Assembly: GCA_002478145.1 (NCBI GenBank)
Contig: DLMI01000124.1
Coordinates: 1-21,667 of the forward strand
Direction: 5' to 3'
Length of the DNA: 21,667 bases
DNA from: Acidobacteria bacterium UBA7540
Lineage (GTDB): Bacteria; Acidobacteriota; Terriglobia; UBA7540
The notes below the pieces were generated by a model. The model made no database searches. It saw only the letters and a list, made by a program, of their open reading frames with translations, and was not told the origin of the DNA. Below, piece by piece: positions 8,449 to 14,787 of the stretch; position 1 is the first letter of the stretch, and the number at the start of each line of letters is the position of its first letter. The position numbers and the translations under genes were made by a program.

Positions 8449-8661
8449 TCAAGAGCGTGGCGGGAGAAGAGAGGATCTCCAGCCACTGAGTTCCATAACC
8501 GCTTGCAACGCAGCACGCTGCATAAGCTGGCTAAGTGGGCGCAAGACTTGGAGAACTTCATTAACAAATGGGGCCAAGGTCAAAGCGTCCACAGAATCTG
8601 GAGAGTATGTCTCCTGTGGGCCGGTAACATCCATTCGGGCGTTAGCAGGGGCCGTGTGCAT
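8449..8661 (-). CDS. Possible small gene opposite to the tad operon (70 aa)
   Basis: An ATG at 8661 (minus strand) is preceded by AAAGGAGTG, a good Shine-Dalgarno 8 bases away. The frame runs 70 residues to TGA. The C-terminal half looks amphipathic and helical (FVNEVLQVLRPLSQLMQRAA). A TATACT box further upstream on the same strand (around 8728-8733) could be its -10, without a good -35. No family is recognised. The 584-base gap between the DUF192 gene and tadE (8326-8909) otherwise holds only the candidate terminator and the tadE promoter. It may be a small regulator or a chance open frame. Confidence 0.3.
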   Translation of the reverse strand: MHTAPANARMDVTGPQETYSPDSVDALTLAPFVNEVLQVLRPLSQLMQRAALQAVMELSGWRSSLLPPRS

Positions 8662-8846
8662 TGGGTACACTCCTTTAAGGGCTTTCAGAGTCCCGTTCAC
8701 GGCGGGGCTTTCCTCGTGTACTTCATTAGTATATCCTATTTGGTTACAGGAAGGAAGACCGAAGACGCTTGCATTCGCGAGCAATTCCCTTGCCAAATCC
8801 CGGTGTCCCGAATTCAAACGAGTACACTATCGTACTATTCCAAAAC

Positions 8847-8876
8847 TTGACAGTCACTGCTTTGGGGAGTTATACT
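8847..8876 (+). promoter_or_regulatory. Sigma70-type promoter of tadE-tadG
   Basis: TTGACA at 8847-8852 (perfect -35) and TATACT at 8871-8876 (5 of 6 to the -10) are 18 bases apart; TTATAC at 8870 would give 17. Transcription should begin near 8883. The tadE Shine-Dalgarno GGAGG (8898-8902) and ATG 8909 follow closely. An inverted repeat AGTAC-ACTATC-GTACT (8821-8836) sits 10 bases upstream of the -35 and could bind a regulator. Confidence 0.75.
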
Positions 8877-8908
8877 TAGCCGGTTACTCGTCTCACTGGA
8901 GGTTGCTC

Positions 8909-9547
8909 ATGCTCCCGCGTCTCAGCGTTTCCAACCCATGGGAAACCGCGACAAAGCGCATGGATAGTGGAACGGAACAGTGCTCCTCAAATTGCGAATT
9001 CGGGATAAAGCCTACAGCAGCGTCACCAGGAGTGCGTGTCGGAACTCGTTCCCTGGGCAAACGTCTCCGCGCCCGCCTTCGCACCAGCAAGGAGGGAGGC
9101 CAGGCGGCGGTTGAGTTCGCCCTGGTCCTGCCGATTCTGCTGCTCATCGTGACGGGCATATTCACGTTCGGGATCGCCTTCCACGACTATCTGGAGCTGA
9201 CGGATGCCGTGAGCATCGGTGCGCGGCAGCTTGCGATTGGCCGAAGCGCGTGCATGGGCACGGGTTGCCCTACGACCACAGACCCATGCGCTGCGACTGT
9301 CGCAATAATTGAAAACGCGGCGCCGTTCCTCGTGTGGCAGAGTATGAAGTTCACGATTACCCTCAATGGGAACGCGTATGGGGCGTCGTGCAGCAGCTCC
9401 AGTGTCACCACAGGGGCAGCAGGGAATATGGCGCAGGGCACGGCCGCCACGGTAACGGTCAGTTACCCTTGCAACCTCTTGGTCTTCGGAGCCAACTTAG
9501 CGCCCAACTGTCAAATGTATGCGCAAACGACGGAGATTATCCAATGA
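8909..9547 (+). CDS. tadE: TadE-like pseudopilin protein
   Basis: Pseudopilin-like protein of the Tad system. The 212-residue product has an unusually long polar and basic N-terminal part (about 1-65). This is followed by GGQAAVEFALVLPILLLIVT, a class III prepilin-type site (G/QAAVEF, Glu at +5) joined to a membrane helix. CpaA encoded upstream would be the expected processing enzyme. The remainder is a cysteine-containing periplasmic or surface domain with small polar residues (CMGTGCPTTTDPC and CSSSS regions). ATG 8909 was chosen for its GGAGG 6 bases upstream and its position right after a strong promoter. The gene overlaps tadG by ATGA. Confidence 0.85.
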   Translation: MLPRLSVSNPWETATKRMDSGTEQCSSNCEFGIKPTAASPGVRVGTRSLGKRLRARLRTSKEGGQAAVEFALVLPILLLIVTGIFTFGIAFHDYLELTDAVSIGARQLAIGRSACMGTGCPTTTDPCAATVAIIENAAPFLVWQSMKFTITLNGNAYGASCSSSSVTTGAAGNMAQGTAATVTVSYPCNLLVFGANLAPNCQMYAQTTEIIQ

Positions 9548-11025
9548 ACCAGAACAATAAGTCTTTTTTACGCCGAGCGCACAAGGACCAGCGCGGGCAG
9601 GCGCTCGTCATGGTAGCGTTCATGATGGTCGGGTTTTTCGCAATGGCCGCTTTCGTCATCGACTTCGGCCGTATCTATTTTAGCTTCCGCGAACTCCAGG
9701 CTTCCACAGATGCGGCGGCGTTAGCGGGAGCGGAGGCCATGCCCACTGGCGCAACAGCAGCAGATACCAAGGCAGCAGTACAAGCCAACGTGACATTGTA
9801 CAGCGGCGTAGCGGGAAACAACAACGCCTACCCCAACCTGACAGGCGTTACGATGTCATACACGTTGAGTTGCCTGACGACCCTGTCGAACGAAGGAATC
9901 GCGTGCGTTGAGTCTCCTGCGGGCGACAACGCCATCCAGGTGGTGCAGACAGTAAAAGTGCCGTTGACTTTCGCCAGCATAATCGGCACCCCTTCAATTA
10001 CGCTCACGGCAGCCGCGACTGCGGCCATGCGGGGCGCAACGGGTGGCCCATACAACGTGATGATGGTGCTCGACACAACGAGTTCGATGGGTTCTAATCT
10101 CGACACGAACTGCACGGTGCCGGGGATAACAGGAAGTCCCACAAGAGAGCAGTGCGCTTTGTACGGCGTCCAGACTCTGCTGGGGCTGGGTGGGACTGGG
10201 CTCGCGCCCTGCGCCCCGACCCTGGCAAACTGCGGGACGGCCACGAACGGCAACGTCGCGAACCCCTTCGATGAGGTCGGCCTGATGGTGTTCCCAGGGC
10301 TGACCCCGACCGAGACTTCGACTTTGAGCAACCCTCCGGTACAGGCTCCGACTGCCTCGGATGATTACACTTGCCCTACCTCCAACCCTTCAATCACATC
10401 GTACAACAATAACCCGGGATACCTGGTCCTCCCGTTACAAAGCAACTACCGCAGTTCCGACGCTGCTACTGCACTGAACACCGCCGCCGGTATCGTGATA
10501 GCGACGGGTGGAGCTGGAGGAACCTGCAAAGGCTTAGCCACTCCGGGCGGCGAGGGAACGTTCTATGCGGGCGCAATCACGGCGGCACAAAACTACCTGG
10601 TCGCGAACTCAAGGAAGAATGTGCAGAACGTGATGATCGTCCTCAGCGATGGCGACGCAACTGCTTCGAGCACCCAGATGGGGGGAAAGGCGACGAGTTA
10701 TCCAGCCACGAATGAGTGCCACCAGGCGATCACGGCGTCCACGAACGCTCAGGCAGCCGGAATCTTGGTGTACTCGGTCGCCTACGGCTCGGAGTCCTCG
10801 GGATGCTCCGCTGACAGCCCAGCTATCGCCCCATGCGCGACGATGGAGGGTATCGCCTCTTTACCCACCGCGAAGTACTTCTTCGCCGACAACAACCAGT
10901 CGGGATCGGGAATCGACAAAACCTGTGCCAATGCCGCGCGACCGACCTCTGACCTGAACCAGGTCTTCAAGGACATCGTGTTGGACCTCACGGTCGCACG
11001 GCTGATCCCCAACAACACAACGTAG
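9544..11025 (+). CDS. tadG: TadG-like protein with von Willebrand factor A domain
   Basis: The 493-residue product begins with a short basic stretch and the TadE/TadG-type helix (RGQALVMVAFMMVGFFAMAA), then IDFGRIYFSFRELQASTDAAALAGA, typical of TadG. Unlike tadE it has Met, not Glu, at +5 after the glycine, so prepilin cleavage is doubtful. A von Willebrand A domain follows (about 175-490). It has a metal-site motif DTTSSM (D-x-T-x-S, a variant of DxSxS), the FDEVGLMVF strand and VMIVLSDGDA. Several cysteines suggest disulfides in an extracytoplasmic domain. Such proteins are thought to anchor or tip Tad fibres, but the exact role is not known. GGAG lies 8 bases before ATG 9544, which overlaps the tadE stop. 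Confidence 0.87.
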   Translation: MNQNNKSFLRRAHKDQRGQALVMVAFMMVGFFAMAAFVIDFGRIYFSFRELQASTDAAALAGAEAMPTGATAADTKAAVQANVTLYSGVAGNNNAYPNLTGVTMSYTLSCLTTLSNEGIACVESPAGDNAIQVVQTVKVPLTFASIIGTPSITLTAAATAAMRGATGGPYNVMMVLDTTSSMGSNLDTNCTVPGITGSPTREQCALYGVQTLLGLGGTGLAPCAPTLANCGTATNGNVANPFDEVGLMVFPGLTPTETSTLSNPPVQAPTASDDYTCPTSNPSITSYNNNPGYLVLPLQSNYRSSDAATALNTAAGIVIATGGAGGTCKGLATPGGEGTFYAGAITAAQNYLVANSRKNVQNVMIVLSDGDATASSTQMGGKATSYPATNECHQAITASTNAQAAGILVYSVAYGSESSGCSADSPAIAPCATMEGIASLPTAKYFFADNNQSGSGIDKTCANAARPTSDLNQVFKDIVLDLTVARLIPNNTT

Positions 11026-11203
11026 CTGGTAGCCCTCTCTGAAGTGGCGATGCCTCGTCAAGCCAGGTTTTGAGGAAGCGCCTCAGACCGGCCTGACCTA
11101 CCATTTTCCAGTCGGTTCAATGACAGCGAGTTTCTGGTATGGACAGGCGCATCTTGCGCGAACTAACAATCCTCGTTCAAAGTGTGATTCTTCCTGGAGA
11201 TCA

Positions 11204-12265
11204 TTAAACCGGCAGCTTGACGCTCCGCGCCCCACCACAGAATGCGCAGGAGGGCGGAAGAGGAACCACGCTGGTGAGTTCAACTTCCGAACTTAGGTAT
11301 TCTCGTCGGACCGGCTCCTCCTGAAGGAGGTCCGTACTGAGATATTTCTTGTTGTCATCGGCGAACACGGTCACCACAATTGCATCCCCACCCAAGGACT
11401 CCTGCACTTGCAATGCCGCCAGAAGGTTGCACCCGGAAGAAATACCCACGCCCAGCGCGAGGCTCTTCGCCAGCTTTTGTGCCATCAGGATTGAATCTCC
11501 GTCGGAGACTGCGATCACTCCGTCTAATTCCGCCAAGTTGACGATCGCAGGAATGAACTCATCGGAGATTCCCTGAATTCTGTGCTTGCCCACTTTGCAC
11601 CCGGTGGAGAGCGTTGGCGACTCGACAGGCTCTACCGGATGAATCTGAACGGCAGGGTTCTGGCGTCGCAGGAAACGCCCGACGCCCATGACGGTCCCGC
11701 CCGTTCCAACTCCGGCGACAAAAGCATCCGGTTTCAGCCCGGCCTCCGACAACTGCGCCCAGATTTCCGGACCCGTTGTGGTTTCATGGGCCTGGATGTT
11801 GGCCTGATTAGAGAACTGGTGAGGAAGAAACACGCTCTTGGGGTCGGCGCTGGCAAGTTCTTCGGCCATACGGATACAGCCAAGGAACCCTCCTTGTTCT
11901 GCTCCGACCAGGACAATGTCAGCGCCATAGCTCCTGATGAGCCTTCTCCTTTCATGGCTCATCCAGTCCGGCATAAAAATCGTTGCTGGATGCCCCAGGG
12001 CGCAGCCGAGCGCGGCAAAGGCGATCCCCGTATTGCCGCTGGTCGCCTCGGCAATTCGTTGCCCAGGGCGTAGAGAACCGTCGGCGTACGCGCGCTTCAG
12101 GATGTGCAGCGCCATGCGATCCTTGATGCTGCCTGTGAGGTTAAGCTGTTCGCATTTCGCATAGATGACCCGGCGCTTGCCTCGGAATGTAAGGCCGATT
12201 CCCAAAAGAGGCGTGTTGCCGACCAGGCGGGACAATCCGTCAAGTCTCTGATCCGCAATTTCCAT
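11204..12265 (-). CDS. PLP-dependent cysteine synthase family protein
   Basis: Cytoplasmic fold-type II PLP enzyme. In this family O-acetylserine (or a related activated serine or homocysteine substrate) is converted in a beta-replacement reaction, normally making cysteine. Visible motifs are NTPLLGI, the PLP lysine K48 in LTGSIKDRM, the substrate loop EATSGNTG (73-80), and the phosphate-binding GVGTGGT (185-191). There is also the ISDEFIP segment and SSGCN (276-280) near the PLP nitrogen. The length of 353 residues exceeds a standard CysK because of a C-terminal tail ending in CAFCGG (C340, C343). The start has GGAGG 6 bases upstream. It converges on tadG and is not part of that operon. Cysteine synthase and cystathionine beta-synthase-like activities cannot be told apart here. 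Confidence 0.88.
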   Translation of the reverse strand: MEIADQRLDGLSRLVGNTPLLGIGLTFRGKRRVIYAKCEQLNLTGSIKDRMALHILKRAYADGSLRPGQRIAEATSGNTGIAFAALGCALGHPATIFMPDWMSHERRRLIRSYGADIVLVGAEQGGFLGCIRMAEELASADPKSVFLPHQFSNQANIQAHETTTGPEIWAQLSEAGLKPDAFVAGVGTGGTVMGVGRFLRRQNPAVQIHPVEPVESPTLSTGCKVGKHRIQGISDEFIPAIVNLAELDGVIAVSDGDSILMAQKLAKSLALGVGISSGCNLLAALQVQESLGGDAIVVTVFADDNKKYLSTDLLQEEPVRREYLSSEVELTSVVPLPPSCAFCGGARSVKLPV

Positions 12266-12499
12266 TATCGACCTCCGGCCCGACCGACAACATACGCCTG
12301 ACCGCCCCCGAATGCAATTGTCAGTCGGGTTTGCAGTGCGCGGGAACCTTGGAACAGGAGCTATCAGGGGTGCTCGTACATTCCAAGCTCGTGTCCTTCT
12401 CAGCGTTCGGTTCGTCCATATAGGGGGCAGGCCAACCCCACGTGTCGCTGCTCCCTACGCGGTCAAGGCTAATCAGGACAATCACTTCACATTGTAGTA

Positions 12500-13525
12500 T
12501 TAGGGTGATGGCACGGGCGCTGAAACTTGATTCGAGTCCGCACTCTGGGTGACATCATTCGACGCCACGGCTGTAACCACATAGTAGTACGTCTGCCCTG
12601 CTTGCACAGTCTCGTCGGTATACGTGGTCCCGTTAATAGGTGCGGAATTCAGTTCCGTCGGGTACGGCCCACCCGAGGTAGTGCCACGGTAAACATTGTA
12701 CCCAACTACGCCGGCAGTCGTGCTGGCAGTCCAGGATAGAATCACGTCGTGCGTTCCCGCGCCGGAGAGGCTCACCGTCTGCGGGCTGCCGCTGCAATTG
12801 TCCGCGATGCTTAGCGAGGCCGCTTCGGTCCCGGCGACGGAAGGCGTGAACATCACCACAATCGTGCAGTTCGCGCCGGCCGCCAGCGAGCTGCCGCACG
12901 TGTTGCTCTGCGCAAAGTCGCTGGCATTGGTACCTGTCAGCGCGACGCTGGTAATGCTCAAGGCGGCGTTGCCCGTGTTGCTCAGGGTGAGGGTCTGAGC
13001 TGTACTGGTCGTACCTACGGACTGGTTGGCGAAGGCAAGGCTGGTGGCTGAAAGGCTAACCACGGTAGCCGTGCCCGTGCCGGACAGGCTCACCGCCTGC
13101 GGACTGCCACTGGCATTGTCGGTGATGCTCACCGAGGCCGTGCGGCTGCCACTGGCCGCAGGCGTGAACGTCACGCTGATCGTGCAGTTACTGCCGGCTG
13201 CCACCGAACTGCCGCACGTGTTGGTCTGCGCAAAGTCGCTGGCATTGGTACCCGTCAGCGCGAGGCTGGTGATGTTCAAGGCGGCGTTGCCGGTGTTGGT
13301 GAGTGTCACGGTCTGGGCCGTGCTGGTGGTGTTGATCGTTTGGTTCCCAAAAGCGAGACTGCCGGGGGCAATGCTCGCCACAGGAGCCGGAGGCGGGTCA
13401 ATCCCCCCGGTGCTTCCCCCGCAGGCAACCTGCCATGCAGCGGCGAGAATCACTGACAGGGCCAAAACAAGGGACCTGGTTCTTGGAAGCTTCCTTCTTT
13501 CCGCTTTCGCTGCGTGGGTGTTCAT
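12500..13525 (-). CDS. Secreted/lipoprotein with two Hydin/ASPM-type Ig repeats and a fibronectin III domain
   Basis: A 341-residue exported protein. A basic start (RRKLPRTR) and hydrophobic core lead to a cysteine at C35 in WQVACGGS. This looks like a lipoprotein site, though Q at -3 is not canonical. A proline-rich linker is followed by two choice-of-anchor-D (ASPM-SPD-2-Hydin) Ig-like repeats, about residues 50-155 and 156-260, each with SLAF.NQ, TLTNTGNAAL.ITS and SDFAQ.NTCGSS. A fibronectin type III domain (about 262-341) follows, with LSWTAS and GYNVYRGT. Such proteins are usually cell-surface binding or structural modules; the ligand is unknown. ATG 13525 has GGGGGTG 7 bases upstream. 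Longer in-frame starts would bury the signal peptide. Confidence 0.85.
   Translation of the reverse strand: MNTHAAKAERRKLPRTRSLVLALSVILAAAWQVACGGSTGGIDPPPAPVASIAPGSLAFGNQTINTTSTAQTVTLTNTGNAALNITSLALTGTNASDFAQTNTCGSSVAAGSNCTISVTFTPAASGSRTASVSITDNASGSPQAVSLSGTGTATVVSLSATSLAFANQSVGTTSTAQTLTLSNTGNAALSITSVALTGTNASDFAQSNTCGSSLAAGANCTIVVMFTPSVAGTEAASLSIADNCSGSPQTVSLSGAGTHDVILSWTASTTAGVVGYNVYRGTTSGGPYPTELNSAPINGTTYTDETVQAGQTYYYVVTAVASNDVTQSADSNQVSAPVPSP
12743..13378 (-). repeat. 318-bp tandem duplication encoding two Ig-like domains
   Basis: Two in-phase units with a period of exactly 318 bp (106 codons) encode the two Hydin-type domains. For example CTGCCGCACGTGTT starts at 12891 and again at 13209, and long blocks either side match with scattered substitutions. 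This suggests a fairly recent internal duplication or ongoing gene conversion. Confidence 0.8.
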
Positions 13526-13613
13526 AATGGAACACCCCCTTGTGGGTTCTTCCGCAGAATCTGTGGGTAAGAAAAAGCGAAAGAGCCTGGTAAGGGCCAA
13601 AGGACAAGCTTGC

Positions 13614-13681
13614 GCATCCTGTCCGAATCCTCTAAGGGAAAGTGCAAGGTAACACGAACTTCCCAAGGGGGGACAGGATGC
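13614..13681 (-). promoter_or_regulatory. Candidate structured 5' leader of the Ig-repeat gene
   Basis: An 11-bp perfect inverted repeat, GGACAGGATGC (13671-13681) with GCATCCTGTCC (13614-13624), encloses 46 bases. Inside it a second stem can form on the minus strand: GGGAA with TTCCC, stacked on GTG with CAC and an 8-base loop. The 3' strand of the outer stem can alternatively pair with TGTCC (plus-strand GGACA 13602-13606), so two exclusive folds are possible. It lies between a candidate promoter and the gene start about 90 bases downstream. I do not recognise a known riboswitch class. Confidence 0.4.
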
Positions 13682-13689
13682 ATTTCCAA

Positions 13690-13718
13690 AGTATTCTGAA
13701 TCGGATCGAGAATTACAA
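13690..13718 (-). promoter_or_regulatory. Candidate promoter of the Ig-repeat gene
   Basis: On the minus strand TTGTAA (13718-13713) and AATACT (13695-13690) are 17 bases apart, each matching 4 of 6 consensus positions. Predicted transcription start near 13683 coincides with the beginning of the structured leader, which supports both calls. The rest of 13719-14033 holds nothing I can name. Confidence 0.4.
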
Positions 13719-14033
13719 GGGTTTTTCGTACCAGCGAGTTCGATGCTCGTCCCGAGGGGGTCGCCGTATTCGAGAGTCGAGGTGCGGGCGGGGAGCGGGA
13801 GTCGCGGGCTGTGTTCGGAATGTGGAGAGCCAGGGGCGACGTATGACCTTGCCCAGGCGCGCTGGTATGAATTGTCGGCGCGCACGTAAGAGCGAATGAA
13901 TCGGAACCGAGGCCGGTGTTTGAGGGTTCATTACTATCATCGCCGGAGGCGGCTTTGGGGGGGGTATTAAGAGAGACTGTGGGTCTTGTCAGTAAAGACA
14001 ACGGCGGGGGTGCAGAGGATAGATGGGCCGGGT

Positions 14034-14447
14034 TCAGACCACAAGCACGAGGTCTTGCGGCGCCGGGCTTGCCGTCGTTTCAGGAAGTCGTTCCTCGGGA
14101 GTGCCTGCGATGAAGCAGCACTTCTCGCCGAGTCTGCCCCGCTTGGGCGGCGGGGCGTGGCCAAGATCCCCCGGCTCGAGTTGGCCAGAAGGGCAATCGG
14201 CACTGAAGTCGAGAATCCTCTCGCCCGGGAAATAGCGATACCGGGGGCAGTACTTCCGAACTTCCTTGCGGGCTGTGAACACCATAGTGTGGAACTGTAC
14301 TTCGATCGAGCGTTTCAACTCGCCCTCTGGCGTCTCGCGGAGTAGCAGCGAGAAGGAATCAACCTTTCCGGCGAGCTTCACCAAATGGCTCGATCCGTTG
14401 CTCAGAATCTCAGGGGGATGAACCGCATTCTTTGGCATATGCGCCAT
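14034..14447 (-). CDS. Hypothetical protein
   Basis: A 137-residue frame starting MAHMPKNAVHPPEILSNGSS. The middle alternates strands and charged turns (LVKLAGKVDSFSLLLRETPE, SIEVQFHTMVFTARKEVRKY) and looks like a folded small domain. The second half is rich in proline, glycine and arginine with a CC pair. No signal peptide, membrane helix or known family is recognised. GGGAAAGG abuts ATG 14447, so ATG 14438, 9 bases away from it, may be the true start. A 16-base palindrome lies about 48 bases upstream. The coding call rests on the Shine-Dalgarno and protein-like composition only. Confidence 0.45.
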   Translation of the reverse strand: MAHMPKNAVHPPEILSNGSSHLVKLAGKVDSFSLLLRETPEGELKRSIEVQFHTMVFTARKEVRKYCPRYRYFPGERILDFSADCPSGQLEPGDLGHAPPPKRGRLGEKCCFIAGTPEERLPETTASPAPQDLVLVV

Positions 14448-14494
14448 CCTTTCCCGGGTCCTGGCCCGGAGGCGAAAGTTGAGATTTGACACGG

Positions 14495-14510
14495 AGGGTT
14501 GGTCAACCCT
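14495..14510. promoter_or_regulatory. Operator-like palindrome upstream of the hypothetical gene
   Basis: AGGGTTG-GT-CAACCCT is a perfect 7+7 inverted repeat with a 2-base centre, 48 bases before the minus-strand start at 14447. Size and symmetry fit a binding site for a dimeric regulator. No promoter boxes could be fixed with confidence. Confidence 0.4.
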
Positions 14511-14662
14511 TCGACGCGACCGAATTACTTCATGGAAGCAGGATGATTGCGCCGTGGATTCGATCAGGCCGGCGACCCATAATGCGGAGAAGCAAATAAA
14601 AGTGTTTCGGCGGGTCCCGCCATCCAATCGAATATAGCGACTTTGCATACCGCCATCTCGGG

Positions 14663-14757
14663 AGCTGTGAAATAATCCCGAAGATGCGGGCTTTGCACAG
14701 CGTAAGTTATTGAATAATCGGCGTCGGGATATGACTATTCTGGATTATTTCACAGCT
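14663..14757. repeat. 95-bp element bounded by a 16-bp perfect inverted repeat
   Basis: AGCTGTGAAATAATCC (14663-14678) is exactly inverted as GGATTATTTCACAGCT (14742-14757), with 63 bases between. A further AATAATC occurs inside at 14713-14719. The element sits 31 bases downstream of the large PilZ gene stop and upstream of the hypothetical gene, both minus strand. It could fold as a long hairpin at the 3' end of the PilZ mRNA, or be a tiny non-autonomous mobile element. No convincing target-site duplication is visible. Confidence 0.6.
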
Positions 14758-14787
14758 TCTCACATGCAGATGCACTGTCGTGTCGGT

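Noticed and set aside
11071..11085. TGAGG-AAGCG-CCTCA hairpin between tadG and the cysteine synthase gene as terminator
   Set aside because: Only a 5-bp stem and no T-tract after it on either strand.
13526..13885. Longer in-frame start for the Ig-repeat protein
   Set aside because: It would place 120 residues before an evident signal peptide and run through the candidate promoter and leader; ATG 13525 has a ribosome site.
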